Positions 29,981 to 39,197 of a DNA stretch of 64,000 bases are shown here, in pieces; position 1 is the first letter of the stretch, and each line of letters opens with the position of its first letter. Under the pieces are notes generated by a model, which was given only the letters and a program-made list of their open reading frames with translations, had not been told where the DNA came from and did not search any database. This stretch comes from Actinospica durhamensis (lineage in GTDB: Bacteria > Actinomycetota > Actinomycetes > Streptomycetales > Catenulisporaceae), in NCBI RefSeq assembly GCF_018139695.1, contig NZ_JAGSOG010000010.1:1-64000 (forward strand). The letters are read 5' to 3'. The position numbers and the translations under genes are program-made.

Positions 29981-31315
29981 GTGCTCTCTGCCTTCGGCCG
30001 GGCCTTTAGAACCCCGGACCTGCGCAAGAAGCTGCTTTTCACGCTCGCGATCATGGCCCTTTTCCGGGTCGGATCGCACGTCCCGGCACCCGGCGTGGAC
30101 CAGGCCGCGATCAGCCAGTGTCTCGGGCTTTCCGGCGCCTCGGGCAGCGCCCTCGGACTGATCAACCTCTTCTCCGGCAACGCGCTGCTGCAGCTGTCGG
30201 TCTTCGCGCTCGGCATCATGCCGTACATCACCGCGTCGATCATCCTGCAGCTGCTGACGGTGGTCATCCCGCGCCTGGACGCCCTCAAGAAGGAGGGCCA
30301 GGCCGGACAGACGAAGATCACCCAGTACACCCGGTACCTGACCGTGGGACTGGCCATCCTCCAGGCCACCGGCCTGGTCGCGACCGCCCGGACCAACAGC
30401 GCCTACCTGTTCGGCGTGCAGTGCCAGACCCCGGTCATCTACCCGAAGGTCGGCACCCTCGGCATTGTCGTCATGGTCGCGGTCATGGTGGCGGCCACCT
30501 CGATCATCATGTGGCTGGGCGAGCTGATCACCGACCGCGGTGTCGGCAACGGCATGTCCCTGCTGATGTTCACCTCCATCGCCTCGCAGCTGCCGAGCCA
30601 GCTGTGGTCGATCAAGACCAACACCTCCCTCGGCGACGGGTGGGTGGCGTTCATCGCGGTCATCCTGGTCGGTGTAGTCCTTGTCGGGTTGGTCGTGTTC
30701 ATCGAACAGGGCCAGCGCCGAGTACCCGTCCAGTACGCCAAGCGCATGGTCGGCCGGCGGATGTACGGCGGGTCCTCCACCTACATCCCGATCAAGGTCA
30801 ACCAACCAGGCGTCATCCCCATCATCTTCGCCTCCTCGCTGCTGCAGCTGCCCGTGCTCGTGGCCCAGTTCGCCGACCCGAACTTCACCCACGGCTGGTC
30901 GCAGTGGGTGCACAGCGAGCTCGGCTACAGCGTGCAGGGCTACTCGGGCATCTACATGGGCGCCTACTTCCTGCTGATCCTGTTCTTCGCGTTCTTCTAC
31001 GTGGCCATCACGTTCAACCCCGATGAAGTCGCGGACAACATGAAGAAGTACGGTGGCTTCATCCCGGGTATCCGCGCGGGCAAGCCGACCTCCGACTATC
31101 TGAACTTCATCCTGACCCGGATCACCTGGCCCGGTTCGCTCTACCTGGCACTGATCGCGCTCATCCCGATGATCGCGCTGATGGAGTTCCACTCCGGCGC
31201 CAAGTTCCCGTTCGGCGGCACCTCGATCCTGATCCTCGTGGGCGTCGGCCTGGAGACGGTCAAGCAGATCGAGAGCCAGCTGCAGCAGCACAACTACGAA
31301 GGGTTCCTCCGGTAA
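29981..31315 (+). CDS. secY: Preprotein translocase subunit SecY
   Basis: SecY forms the membrane channel of the Sec export machinery. The 444-residue protein has ten predicted membrane segments, the plug region, GIMPYITASII in segment 2 and the cytoplasmic loops with the conserved RR-type basic stretches (GQRRVPVQYAKRM). The start is GTG at 29981, set by AGGAGG at 29971-29976. It is 5 bp before adk, forming a secY-adk-map unit. Confidence 0.97.
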   Translation: MLSAFGRAFRTPDLRKKLLFTLAIMALFRVGSHVPAPGVDQAAISQCLGLSGASGSALGLINLFSGNALLQLSVFALGIMPYITASIILQLLTVVIPRLDALKKEGQAGQTKITQYTRYLTVGLAILQATGLVATARTNSAYLFGVQCQTPVIYPKVGTLGIVVMVAVMVAATSIIMWLGELITDRGVGNGMSLLMFTSIASQLPSQLWSIKTNTSLGDGWVAFIAVILVGVVLVGLVVFIEQGQRRVPVQYAKRMVGRRMYGGSSTYIPIKVNQPGVIPIIFASSLLQLPVLVAQFADPNFTHGWSQWVHSELGYSVQGYSGIYMGAYFLLILFFAFFYVAITFNPDEVADNMKKYGGFIPGIRAGKPTSDYLNFILTRITWPGSLYLALIALIPMIALMEFHSGAKFPFGGTSILILVGVGLETVKQIESQLQQHNYEGFLR

Positions 31316-31320
31316 CCAGC

Positions 31321-31971
31321 ATGCGCATCGTCCTCGTGGGCCCGCCGGGAGCGGGCAAGGGTACCCAGGCCAAGGTCGTCGCCGAGCGTCTGGGCATCCC
31401 GGCCATCTCCACCGGAGACATCTTCCGGGCGAACGTCGCGGCGGGCACCGAGCTCGGTGTCGAGGCGAAGAAGTACATGGACCAGGGTCTGCTGGTGCCG
31501 GACGAGGTCACCATCGGCCTCATCCGGGACCGGCTGACCGAGGCGGACGCCTCCGCCGGGTTCCTGCTCGACGGCTTCCCGCGCAACGTGGCGCAGGCCG
31601 AGGCCCTCGAGACGATGCTGACCGGCATCGAGGTCAAGCTCGACCGCGTGGTCGAGCTGAAGGTGGACAACGACGAGGTCGTGCGCCGCATCGCCGGGCG
31701 CCGGCTGTGCCGCAACGACAGCGGCCACATCTTCCACGTGGACTCCAAGCCCCCGGCCGTGGCCGGGGTGTGCGACGTGTGCGGCGGCGAGCTCTACCAG
31801 CGCGACGACGACCGGGAGAGCACGGTCCGCGAGCGGCTGCGGGTCTACCAGGACGAGACCGCCCCGATCGTGGGCTTCTACGCCGAGCGGGGCCTGCTCG
31901 CCTCGGTGGAGGCCACCGGCGCGCTCGACGCGGTCACCGCGCGGATCCTGACCGCGCTCGAGGTCAACTGA
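31321..31971 (+). CDS. adk: Adenylate kinase
   Basis: Adenylate kinase converts ATP and AMP to two ADP. The 216-residue protein has the P-loop GPPGAGKGT (7-15), the AMP-binding STGDIFR, the DGFPR motif and a long LID. The LID carries Cys, His and a CDVCG pair, a likely zinc site of the Gram-positive type with one Cys replaced. It starts 5 bp after secY, its usual neighbour in actinobacteria. Confidence 0.96.
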   Translation: MRIVLVGPPGAGKGTQAKVVAERLGIPAISTGDIFRANVAAGTELGVEAKKYMDQGLLVPDEVTIGLIRDRLTEADASAGFLLDGFPRNVAQAEALETMLTGIEVKLDRVVELKVDNDEVVRRIAGRRLCRNDSGHIFHVDSKPPAVAGVCDVCGGELYQRDDDRESTVRERLRVYQDETAPIVGFYAERGLLASVEATGALDAVTARILTALEVN

Positions 31972-32034
31972 GCCCACGCCGCGCCCCCGGCACTCATCCG
32001 CGCGGGGGCGAAGGCGGGCGTCGGCGATGAGAGA

Positions 32035-32853
32035 ATGTCTCTCATGATCGAGCTCAAGAACGAGGAACAGTTCGCGCTCATGCGCGAGGCCGGGCTGATC
32101 GTGCGCGGCGCCCTTGAGACGCTGCGCGGCGAGGTCAAGGACGGGGTGACCACGGCCCGGCTCGACGCCCTGGCCGAGGACTACATCCGGTCGCATGAGG
32201 CGGTCCCCTCGTTCAAGGGCTACGGCCACCCGCCGTTCCCCGGGGTCATCTGCGCCTCGCTCAACCACGAGATCGTGCACGGCATCCCGGGCAAGACCGT
32301 GGTGCACGACGGGGACATCATCTCCATCGACTGCGGCGCGATCTTCCAGGGCTGGCACGGGGACGCGGCCATCACCGTCGGCTGCGGCGAGATCGACGAG
32401 TCCCTGGCCGAGCTGCTGCGGGTGACCGAGCAGTCCATGTGGCACGGGATAGCGGCCATCCAGGACGGCAAGCGCCTCGGTGACATCGGCACGGCCATCC
32501 AGGGCTACGTGCGTTCGCAGGGCCCTTACGGCATCGTCGAGGGCTACGGCGGGCACGGCATCGGCACCGAGATGCACATGGATCCGTTCGTGCACAACCA
32601 CCGCAGCATGGACCGCGGCTCCCGGCTCAAGCTGCGGCCGGGGATGGCGCTGGCCATCGAGCCGATGCTCACCCTCGGCAGCAAGTTCACCCTCGAGCTC
32701 GACGACGACTGGACCGTGGTGAGCCGGGACGGCTCCCCGGCCGCGCACTTCGAGCAGACCGTGTGCCTGACCGAGCAGGGCCTGTGGGTGACCACCGCGG
32801 CGGACGGCGGCAAGGCCGGGCTCGCGCCCTTCGGCGTCACGGTGCACCCCTGA
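32035..32853 (+). CDS. map: Methionine aminopeptidase, type I
   Basis: This enzyme removes the initiator methionine from nascent proteins. The 272-residue protein has the pita-bread fold with the five metal ligands visible in IDCGAIFQGWHGDA (two Asp), GHGIG (His), AIEPM (Glu) and HFEQTV (Glu). ATG at 32035 or 32044 could start it. A short GC hairpin (31982-31989 with 32003-32010) lies in the 63 bp after adk. secY-adk-map is a conserved order. Confidence 0.95.
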   Translation: MSLMIELKNEEQFALMREAGLIVRGALETLRGEVKDGVTTARLDALAEDYIRSHEAVPSFKGYGHPPFPGVICASLNHEIVHGIPGKTVVHDGDIISIDCGAIFQGWHGDAAITVGCGEIDESLAELLRVTEQSMWHGIAAIQDGKRLGDIGTAIQGYVRSQGPYGIVEGYGGHGIGTEMHMDPFVHNHRSMDRGSRLKLRPGMALAIEPMLTLGSKFTLELDDDWTVVSRDGSPAAHFEQTVCLTEQGLWVTTAADGGKAGLAPFGVTVHP

Positions 32854-32869
32854 GGCCTGACATCCGTCA

Positions 32870-32899
32870 CTGACGCGGCCGCGTCGGCCTGGCTAAGCT
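32870..32899 (+). promoter_or_regulatory. Promoter giving a leaderless transcript of the DUF1707 gene (CTGACG-N18-TAAGCT)
   Basis: CTGACG at 32870-32875 and TAAGCT at 32894-32899 are 18 bp apart. The ATG at 32906 lies only 6 bp after the -10, so transcription should start at or next to the start codon. No Shine-Dalgarno is seen, in agreement with a leaderless mRNA. Confidence 0.55.
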
Positions 32900-32905
32900 G
32901 GGCGC

Positions 32906-33340
32906 ATGGGGAAGAACGAGGGCGCCGACGCGCTGAACCCGTCGATCCGGGCGTCCGACGAGGACCGCGAGCGGGTCGTGGAGATCCTGCGGCAGAACAA
33001 CGTCGAGGGCCGGCTGACCTCGGAGGAGTTCGAGGAGCGGATGAGCGCCGCGTACTCGGCACGGACCATGGGCTCGCTGGCCGAGCTGACCACCGACCTG
33101 CCGGTGGACCTCGCCGCGCACGGCCGGGCCCAGGCGGAGCTCGCCCGCAGGCAGGCGGCGCGGGTTCCGGTCTCCCGGCAGGTGCGCGGCGCCGTCTCGA
33201 GCTGGATCAGCCTGGGCGTGGTGCTCAGCGTGATCTGGGTGATCTCCGGCGCCGGCTACTACTGGCCGGCCTGGCCGCTCGGCATCATCGGCGCCCTTGG
33301 CCTGGCGAGTTTCATCAAGGAATGGGGCAACAAGCACTGA
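32906..33340 (+). CDS. DUF1707 / SHOCT-like small membrane protein
   Basis: The 144-residue protein has an N-terminal DUF1707 helical domain (residues 14-66: [53 protein letters not shown] in outline) and a C-terminal two-helix membrane hairpin (about 97-138, rich in Trp and Gly). DUF1707 domains are widespread in actinobacteria and are thought to mediate protein or membrane interactions; no biochemical role is known. It has its own promoter between map and infA. Confidence 0.85.
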   Translation: MGKNEGADALNPSIRASDEDRERVVEILRQNNVEGRLTSEEFEERMSAAYSARTMGSLAELTTDLPVDLAAHGRAQAELARRQAARVPVSRQVRGAVSSWISLGVVLSVIWVISGAGYYWPAWPLGIIGALGLASFIKEWGNKH

Positions 33341-33383
33341 GGCCGCGGGGTCGGGGGACCGGTCGTCCGCCAAGATCGTCCGA

Positions 33384-33414
33384 TTGGCCTTTCCGCAGGC
33401 GCGCAGCGTAGACT
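33384..33414 (+). promoter_or_regulatory. Candidate infA promoter (TTGGCC-N19-TAGACT)
   Basis: TTGGCC at 33384-33389 and a good -10 TAGACT at 33409-33414 are 19 bp apart. Transcription would start near 33421, about 90 nt before infA. Confidence 0.45.
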
Positions 33415-33512
33415 TCGTTGCGGTATGTGTCATGGGTGCTGTACGCACTCGGCCACCTACAGCACCGGCCAAGGCCGACCCCCATCGTCTCCGACCAAAG
33501 AAGTGCGAGGAT

Positions 33513-33734
33513 ATGGCCAAGAAAGAAGGGGCCATCGAGATCGAGGGCACCGTCGTCGAATCTCTGCCCAACGCCATGTTCAGGGTGGAGCTGCAGAACG
33601 GGCACCAAGTTCTTGCGCACATCAGCGGAAAGATGCGGATGCACTACATTCGTATCCTGCCGGATGACCGGGTCGTCGTCGAGCTCAGCCCGTACGACCT
33701 GACCCGTGGGCGGATCGTCTACCGGTACAAGTAA
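33513..33734 (+). CDS. infA: Translation initiation factor IF-1
   Basis: IF-1 occupies the A site during initiation. The 73-residue OB-fold protein ([23 protein letters not shown]...) has the complete family sequence, including [31 protein letters not shown] at 33513 follows GAGG. The frame is open upstream but only this start gives the family length. rpmJ follows after 56 bp. Confidence 0.96.
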   Translation: MAKKEGAIEIEGTVVESLPNAMFRVELQNGHQVLAHISGKMRMHYIRILPDDRVVVELSPYDLTRGRIVYRYK

Positions 33735-33790
33735 AAACATCGCGATCACACGGCCGCCCTCCAGCGGTCGCCGCTCGAAAGGGACCTGTT

Positions 33791-33904
33791 ATGAAGGTCA
33801 AGCCGAGCGTCAAGAAGATCTGCGACAAGTGCAAGGTGATCCGCCGCAACGGCCGGGTCATGGTGATTTGCGAGAACCTTCGCCACAAGCAGCGCCAGGG
33901 CTGA
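33791..33904 (+). CDS. rpmJ: 50S ribosomal protein L36
   Basis: The 37-residue product ([20 protein letters not shown]...) is the zinc-binding form of L36, with ligands Cys11, Cys14, Cys27 and His32. It is the smallest ribosomal protein and sits on 23S rRNA. Zinc-type L36 is often replaced by a zinc-free paralog under Zur control; none lies in the window. It stands between infA and rpsM, the normal actinobacterial order. Confidence 0.95.
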   Translation: MKVKPSVKKICDKCKVIRRNGRVMVICENLRHKQRQG

Positions 33905-34160
33905 TTTCAGCCGCTGACCTGCGTGTGCGAGGCGCTTCACGTGTTTCTTGCCTGCGCTTGCTCGTCGTCTTCGCGTTGACGTCCAGCACCCGTAAGAGCG
34001 CGGTATCCCGACCCCCGTTCCACCAGCGCGGCCTCGGCCGTCGGAACGGGACGCCACCCTCGGCTCGGAGGCCGGGGACCTTCCATGTACGGCCGCTCGC
34101 GGCTGCGACCGGGAACGGTACCGCGCCAGACCTCCGGAACAGAATCTAGGAGACAGCCAG

Positions 34161-34541
34161 ATGGCTCGCCTCGTCGGAGTCGATCTCCCCCGTGAGAAGC
34201 GGGTGGAGATCGCGCTGACCTACATCTACGGCATCGGCCGTACCCGGGCGCAGGCTACCTGCGCCGGGGCCGGGATCTCCCCGGACATCCGCGTCAAGGA
34301 CCTGTCCGAAGACGACCTGATCAAGCTGCGCGACTGGATCGACGCCAACTACAAGACCGAGGGTGACCTCCGTCGCGAAGTGGCCGCCGACATCCGTCGC
34401 AAGATGGAAATCGGGTGCTACCAGGGTCTGCGCCACCGCAAGGGCCTGCCGGTCCGCGGCCAGCGCACCCACACCAACGCGCGTACCCGTAAGGGCCCGC
34501 GTCGCGCCATCGCCGGCAAGAAGAAGCCGGGCAAGAAGTAG
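34161..34541 (+). CDS. rpsM: 30S ribosomal protein S13
   Basis: S13 contacts tRNA and forms intersubunit bridges in the 30S head. The 126-residue protein has [26 protein letters not shown] and the basic tail [28 protein letters not shown] at 34161 follows AGGAGA. The 256-bp gap before it contains a TTGACG at 33976-33981 but no well-placed -10; it is a likely leader for the alpha operon. No gene is seen in it. Confidence 0.96.
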   Translation: MARLVGVDLPREKRVEIALTYIYGIGRTRAQATCAGAGISPDIRVKDLSEDDLIKLRDWIDANYKTEGDLRREVAADIRRKMEIGCYQGLRHRKGLPVRGQRTHTNARTRKGPRRAIAGKKKPGKK

Positions 34542-34611
34542 TCCCCCTCCGGTTCCCTCTGGAAATCCGGAAATCAGGGACCGATCACCTCAACCTGGAG
34601 TACACCGAGAA

Positions 34612-35025
34612 ATGCCTCCCAAGAGCCGTCAGGCTGCGGCAGCCGCCAAGACCAAGGTGCGCCGCAAGGAGAAGAAGAACGTCGCTCATGGGCACGCCCA
34701 TATCAAGAGCACGTTCAACAACACGATCGTCTCGATCACCGACCCCCAGGGCAACGTGATCTCCTGGGCCTCGTCGGGTCAGGTCGGCTTCAAGGGTTCG
34801 CGCAAGTCGACCCCCTACGCCGCCCAGATGACCGCCGAAGCCGCCGCTCGTCGCGCCATGGAGCACGGCATGCGCAAGGTGGACGTGTTCGTGAAGGGTC
34901 CGGGCTCCGGCCGCGAGACCGCGATCCGTTCGCTGCAGCAGACCGGCCTCGAGGTCGGGTCCATCAACGATGTGACCCCGTCCCCGCACAACGGCTGCCG
35001 TCCGCCGAAGCGCCGCCGCGTCTGA
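34612..35025 (+). CDS. rpsK: 30S ribosomal protein S11
   Basis: S11 is part of the 30S platform. The 137-residue protein has the core [39 protein letters not shown] and the C terminus [21 protein letters not shown] at 34612 gives the family N terminus ([15 protein letters not shown]). The upstream open frame is not needed. It lies 70 bp after rpsM. Confidence 0.96.
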   Translation: MPPKSRQAAAAAKTKVRRKEKKNVAHGHAHIKSTFNNTIVSITDPQGNVISWASSGQVGFKGSRKSTPYAAQMTAEAAARRAMEHGMRKVDVFVKGPGSGRETAIRSLQQTGLEVGSINDVTPSPHNGCRPPKRRRV

Positions 35026-35051
35026 GCCCGAGTCCTAGGAGATACTGAGAA

Positions 35052-35678
35052 ATGGCCCGTTACACCGGAGCCGACTGCAAGCGGTGCCGCCGCGAGAAGA
35101 CGAAGCTCTTCCTCAAGGGTGCCAAGTGCGAGTCGGCCAAGTGCCCCATCGAGATCCGTCCGTACCCCCCGGGCGAGCACGGCCGCGGCCGCTCGAAGGA
35201 CAGTGAGTACCTGCTGCAGATGCGCGAGAAGCAGAAGTGCGCGCGCATCTACGGCGTCCTCGAGAAGCAGTTCCGCGGCTACTACGAGGAGGCGAGCCGC
35301 AAGCAGGGCAAGACCGGCGAGAACCTGCTGCGCATCCTCGAGACCCGGCTTGACAACGTGGTTTATCGCGCGGGCTTCGCCAAGTCCCGTGACCACGCCC
35401 GTCAGCTGGTGCGCCACGGCCACATCACGCTCAACGGCCACAAGGCCGACATCCCCTCGATGCGCGTGAGTGAGAGCGACATCGTCGAGGTGCGCAAGTC
35501 CTCGCTCGAGCTCACCCCGTTCGTGGTGGCCCGCGCCGAGTCCGGCGACCGGACCGTCCCGGCCTGGATCGAGGTCGTGCCGTCCAAGATGCGTATCCTG
35601 GTGCACGCGCTCCCGCAGCGCGGTGCCATCGACACGCTCGTGCAGGAGCAGCTGATCGTCGAGTTCTACTCGAAGTAA
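35052..35678 (+). CDS. rpsD: 30S ribosomal protein S4, zinc-binding type
   Basis: S4 nucleates 30S assembly and acts in accuracy. The 208-residue product carries the Cys4 zinc site (Cys9, Cys12, Cys26, Cys31), an S4 RNA-binding domain (RLDNVVYRAGFAKSRDHARQLVRHGHITLNG) and the C-terminal extension. In enterics S4 represses the alpha operon. Here a 23-bp hairpin lies between rpsD and rpoA. Confidence 0.96.
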   Translation: MARYTGADCKRCRREKTKLFLKGAKCESAKCPIEIRPYPPGEHGRGRSKDSEYLLQMREKQKCARIYGVLEKQFRGYYEEASRKQGKTGENLLRILETRLDNVVYRAGFAKSRDHARQLVRHGHITLNGHKADIPSMRVSESDIVEVRKSSLELTPFVVARAESGDRTVPAWIEVVPSKMRILVHALPQRGAIDTLVQEQLIVEFYSK

Positions 35679-35691
35679 GCACGCCCGGCGC

Positions 35692-35746
35692 TTGACAAGG
35701 TGCCGTTTCGGTATGCCCCGGTTGGGGTATACTGGGACGGCACCTT
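35692..35746 (+). promoter_or_regulatory. Long hairpin with embedded promoter hexamers before rpoA
   Basis: Arms 35697-35719 and 35724-35746 pair over 23 bp (four G-U pairs) around the loop GGTT. TTGACA (35692-35697) touches the left arm and TATACT (35728-35733) lies in the right arm; they are 30 bp apart, too far to act together. No T tract follows. It could be a terminator/attenuator, an RNA signal, or a promoter in which only the -10 is used. Confidence 0.5.
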
Positions 35747-35815
35747 GTGCGCTTTCCAGCCCAGGTGCACTGTCGGACGTCATATGTCGGGCGTCCTTGA
35801 TCATGGAGGTTTCCC

Positions 35816-36841
35816 TTGCTCATCGCTCAGCGCCCCACGCTGACCGAAGAGGTCGTCGACGAATTCCGCTCCCGGTTCACCATCGAGCCGCTCGAGCCGG
35901 GCTTCGGCTACACCCTCGGTAACTCGCTGCGCCGTACCCTGCTCTCCTCGATCCCGGGCGCGGCCGTGACCAGCCTGCGCATCGACGGCGTGCTGCACGA
36001 GTTCCAGACCATCCCCGGCGTCAAGGAAGACGTCACCGACATGATCCTGAACATCAAGGGTCTGGTCGTGTCTTCCGAGCACGACGAGCCGGTCGTGATG
36101 TACCTGCGCAAGCAGGGCCCCGGCATCGTCACCGCCGCCGACATCGCCCCCCCGGCCGGCGTCGAGGTGCACAACCCCGAGCTGATCCTGGCCACGCTCA
36201 ACTCCAAGGGCAAGCTGGAGATGGAGCTCACGGTCGAGCGCGGCCGCGGCTACGTCTCCGCCGTGCAGAACAAGCAGCCCGGCCAGGAGATCGGCCGCAT
36301 CCCGGTCGACTCGATCTACTCCCCGGTGCTCAAGGTCAAGTACGAGGTCCAGGCGACCCGTGTCGAGCAGCGCACCGACTTCGACAAGCTGGTCGTGGAC
36401 GTCGAGACCAAGCCCTGCCTGCGCCCCCGCGACGCCGTCGCGTCCGCCGGTAAGACGCTGGTCGAGCTGTTCGGTCTGGCCCGCGAGCTCAACGTCGAGG
36501 CCGAGGGCATCGACATGGGCCCGTCCCCGACGGACGCCGCTCTGGCCGCCGACCTGGCGCTGCCGATCGAGGAGCTGGAGCTGACCGTCCGCTCCTACAA
36601 CTGCCTCAAGCGCGAGGGCATCCACACCGTGGGTGAGCTCGTCGCCCGGTCCGAGGCCGACCTGCTCGACATCCGCAACTTCGGCGCGAAGTCGATCGAC
36701 GAGGTCAAGGCCAAGCTGCACGGCATGGGCCTGGCGCTGAAGGACTCGCCCCCCGGGTTCGACCCGTCGGCCGCCCTCGCCGCCACGGACGAGGGCTACG
36801 AGGACGACGACCTGTCGTTCGCGGAGACCGAGCAGTACTGA
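35816..36841 (+). CDS. rpoA: DNA-directed RNA polymerase subunit alpha
   Basis: The alpha subunit starts polymerase assembly and contacts activators and UP elements. The 341-residue protein has the N-terminal dimerisation domain ([23 protein letters not shown]) and a C-terminal domain with two helix-hairpin-helix motifs ([31 protein letters not shown]), then an acidic tail. The start is TTG at 35816, fixed by GGAGG at 35806-35810 and the family N terminus MLIAQRP; the nearby ATG (35803) is out of frame. rplQ follows after 116 bp. Confidence 0.96.
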   Translation: MLIAQRPTLTEEVVDEFRSRFTIEPLEPGFGYTLGNSLRRTLLSSIPGAAVTSLRIDGVLHEFQTIPGVKEDVTDMILNIKGLVVSSEHDEPVVMYLRKQGPGIVTAADIAPPAGVEVHNPELILATLNSKGKLEMELTVERGRGYVSAVQNKQPGQEIGRIPVDSIYSPVLKVKYEVQATRVEQRTDFDKLVVDVETKPCLRPRDAVASAGKTLVELFGLARELNVEAEGIDMGPSPTDAALAADLALPIEELELTVRSYNCLKREGIHTVGELVARSEADLLDIRNFGAKSIDEVKAKLHGMGLALKDSPPGFDPSAALAATDEGYEDDDLSFAETEQY

Positions 36842-36878
36842 TTTTCGCCCTGACATCACGTCAGGCGCCACAACACGT

Positions 36879-36906
36879 CCGGGGCTCCGTTACCGAGGAG
36901 CCCCGG
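36879..36906 (+). terminator. Hairpin between rpoA and rplQ
   Basis: Arms 36879-36888 and 36897-36906 form a perfect 10-bp GC stem with an 8-nt loop. No T tract follows, so it may pause or attenuate transcription, or set RNA stability between the two genes. Confidence 0.4.
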
Positions 36907-36957
36907 GACTGTGTGAGTACCTAGTCCGGCTCGCACAGGATCAATCAGGGAGAGAAC

Positions 36958-37509
36958 ATGCCCGCCCCCAAGAAGGGTCCGCGTATCGGCGGCTCTGGTA
37001 CCCACCAGAAGCACATCCTGGCGAACCTCGCCAAGTCGCTGATCGAGCACGAGCGGATCACCACCACCGAGGCCAAGGCCCGTCAGCTGCGCCCGTTCGT
37101 GGAGCCGCTGATCACCAAGGCCAAGAAGGGCGACCTGCACGCCCGTCGGCAGGTGGCCGCGACGCTGGAGCTGCGTAACACGCCGTTCTACAGCGGCCGC
37201 GACATGCTCTACAAGCTGTTCGAAGAGATCGCTCCGCGTTACGCGGCCCGCCCGGGTGGTTACACCCGCATCGTCAAGCTCGGCCCGCGTCGTGGCGACA
37301 ACGCCCCGATGGCGATCATCGAGCTCGTCGAGCCGCTGACGGTCGCTCAGGAGGCCACCCGCGAGGCCGAGGCCGCGACCAAGCGCGCGGTCAAGGAGAC
37401 CGAGGCCAAGGCCCCGGTCGTCGAGGACGAGGCGCCCGCCGCCGAGGCCGAGACCGAGGCGGACGAGGCCACTGACGAGGCCGCGGAGTCGGAGACCACC
37501 GAGTCCTGA
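36958..37509 (+). CDS. rplQ: 50S ribosomal protein L17 with an acidic C-terminal extension
   Basis: L17 binds near the tunnel exit. Residues 1-125 match the family ([58 protein letters not shown]). The remaining 58 residues are a Glu/Ala/Thr-rich tail, typical of longer actinobacterial L17. ATG at 36958 follows GGGAGAG. It is the last gene of the alpha operon and is followed by a terminator. Confidence 0.95.
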   Translation: MPAPKKGPRIGGSGTHQKHILANLAKSLIEHERITTTEAKARQLRPFVEPLITKAKKGDLHARRQVAATLELRNTPFYSGRDMLYKLFEEIAPRYAARPGGYTRIVKLGPRRGDNAPMAIIELVEPLTVAQEATREAEAATKRAVKETEAKAPVVEDEAPAAEAETEADEATDEAAESETTES

Positions 37510-37544
37510 GTCCGGGCTCCACGGAGCTTCGAGGCAGTACGGTG

Positions 37545-37590
37545 AAGGGCGTCGCGCCGGGCAGGTCCCGGCGGGGCGCCCTTTCGGCTT
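37545..37590 (+). terminator. Alpha operon terminator after rplQ
   Basis: Arms 37545-37561 and 37567-37583 form a 17-bp stem with one mismatch and a loop of 5, ending AAGGGCG/CGCCCTT, followed by TTCGGCTTT. It separates rplQ from truA, 53 bp downstream. Confidence 0.8.
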
Positions 37591-37635
37591 TCGGCACGAG
37601 GGCCGGTGTTTCACGAGGATGGGAGAGGCTGGAGC

Positions 37636-38463
37636 ATGACGCGGGTGACCCGGGTACGGCTGGACCTGGCCTACGACGGGACCGAGTTCGCCGGCTGGGC
37701 CCGGCAGCGCAGCGGCGTGCGCACGGTGCAGCAGGTGCTGGAGGAGGCGCTGACCGCGGTGCTGCGCCTCGACGAGCCGGCCCAGCTGACCGTGGCCGGG
37801 CGCACCGACTCGGGCGTGCACGCGTCCGGGCAGGTGGCGCACGTGGACATGCCCGAGGGGGTGTGGCTGGCGCACGAGGAGAAGCTGCTGCGCCGCCTCG
37901 CCGGGAAGCTGCCGATGGACGTGCGCGTCTCCCGGGTCTCGGCCGCCCCCGAGGGCTTCGACGCCCGCTTCGCCGCCACCTCGCGCCGCTACGTCTACCG
38001 CGTCTGCGACTCCAGGGTCGGCACGCTGCCCACCCGCCGCAGGTTCGTGCTCTGGCACAACCGGGAGCTGGACCTCGAGCGCCTGGCCGAGGCGTCCCGG
38101 CTGCTGCTCGGCGAGCACGACTTCGCCGCGTACTGCAAGAAGCGCGAGGGCGCGACGACGATCCGCCGGCTGCTCGACGTGCACTGGGAGCGCACCAGGC
38201 CCGACGAGCTCGAGGCCACCATCGAGGCCGACGCGTTCTGCCACTCCATGGTCCGCGCCCTGGTCGCCGGGCTGCTCATGGCCGGCGACGGCCGGGTCGC
38301 GCCCGACTTCCCGGCGACGGTGCTGGCGAGCCGGGAGCGGCACCCGTCGGTGAACGTGCTGCCGCCGCACGGGCTGACGCTCGAGGAGGTCAGGTACCCG
38401 AGCGACGCCGAATTGGCCGCGCGGGTGGAGGAGACGCGCAAGATACGGGTGCTGGGCTGCTGA
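37636..38463 (+). CDS. truA: tRNA pseudouridine synthase A
   Basis: TruA makes pseudouridine at tRNA positions 38-40. The 275-residue protein has the catalytic Asp in AGRTDSGVHA and the family blocks LDLAYDGTEFAGWARQ and RRYVYRV. The start is ATG at 37636 behind GGAG; GTG or ATG codons upstream are not needed. It lies between the alpha operon and rplM, as in other actinomycetes. Confidence 0.94.
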   Translation: MTRVTRVRLDLAYDGTEFAGWARQRSGVRTVQQVLEEALTAVLRLDEPAQLTVAGRTDSGVHASGQVAHVDMPEGVWLAHEEKLLRRLAGKLPMDVRVSRVSAAPEGFDARFAATSRRYVYRVCDSRVGTLPTRRRFVLWHNRELDLERLAEASRLLLGEHDFAAYCKKREGATTIRRLLDVHWERTRPDELEATIEADAFCHSMVRALVAGLLMAGDGRVAPDFPATVLASRERHPSVNVLPPHGLTLEEVRYPSDAELAARVEETRKIRVLGC

Positions 38464-38512
38464 GGGCCGCGAGCCCCGCCGCGGTTCCGACGAATCGGAC
38501 GAGTACCCCGTT

Positions 38513-38542
38513 TTGACCTGGCCGGGTCGGTCCCTGTACGGT
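38513..38542 (+). promoter_or_regulatory. rplM-rpsI promoter (TTGACC-N18-TACGGT)
   Basis: TTGACC at 38513-38518 and TACGGT at 38537-38542 are 18 bp apart, the same layout as the str promoter. Start near 38549, leaving a leader of about 185 nt. Confidence 0.6.
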
Positions 38543-38635
38543 GAGGCCAGTTGTGTTCCGCGCGATCTGATGCGCGCCCGGACTTCTACTCCGACCGGCC
38601 CGCCGGGCTGAGGGTACAAGGAACCGGGGGGCCCG

Positions 38636-38727
38636 GTGCCTGATGCCGTAGGTGTCGAGTGCACTCCGCCTGCGGTTCACGTCCACTTCCACGAACCCGT
38701 GGACTTCCGACATCGAGTGAAGGCATA
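38636..38727 (+). promoter_or_regulatory. Structured leader upstream of rplM
   Basis: The closing pair TGCCT (38637-38641) with AGGCA (38721-38725) brackets an inner stem GTCCAC (38681-38686) with GTGGAC (38699-38704); CCACG with CGTGG is an alternative inner pairing. The leader ends just before the GTG at 38734. L13 leaders controlling rplM-rpsI are known in other phyla; similarity to them is not claimed. Confidence 0.35.
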
Positions 38728-38733
38728 CGACCC

Positions 38734-39177
38734 GTGCGTACGTACAGCCCCAAGCCCGGCGAGGTCGAGCGCAAGTGGTACGTCATCGACGCCACTGACC
38801 TCGTTCTCGGCCGGCTCGCCAGCCAGACGGCCATCCTGCTGCGTGGCAAGCACAAGCCGCAGTTCGCTCCGCACGTGGACACCGGTGACTTCGTCATCAT
38901 CGTCAACGCGGAGAAGGTGCACCTGTCCGGCAACAAGCGCGAGGACAAGCTCGCCTACCGCCACTCGGGCTACCCGGGTGGTCTGCGTTCGGTCAAGTAC
39001 GGCGACCTGATCGACAAGGACCCGCGCAAGGCCCTCGAGAAGGCCGTGCGCGGCATGCTCCCGCACAACAGCCTCGGGCGCGACATGCTCAAGAAGCTGA
39101 AGGTCTACGGCGGACCGAACCACCCGCACGCCGCACAGCAGCCCGTCGCGTACGAGCTGTCCCAAGTCGCCCAGTAA
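38734..39177 (+). CDS. rplM: 50S ribosomal protein L13
   Basis: L13 is an early 50S assembly protein. The 147-residue product has [19 protein letters not shown] and the signature [30 protein letters not shown]. The start is GTG at 38734, preceded by GAAGG and a structured leader. It is co-transcribed with rpsI, 20 bp downstream. Confidence 0.96.
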   Translation: MRTYSPKPGEVERKWYVIDATDLVLGRLASQTAILLRGKHKPQFAPHVDTGDFVIIVNAEKVHLSGNKREDKLAYRHSGYPGGLRSVKYGDLIDKDPRKALEKAVRGMLPHNSLGRDMLKKLKVYGGPNHPHAAQQPVAYELSQVAQ

Positions 39178-39197
39178 CGATCAAGGAGTTTGCGGCA

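Noticed and set aside
33905-34160. Small gene in the rpsM leader
   Set aside because: Frames there are short, lack ribosome binding sites and show no recognisable protein.
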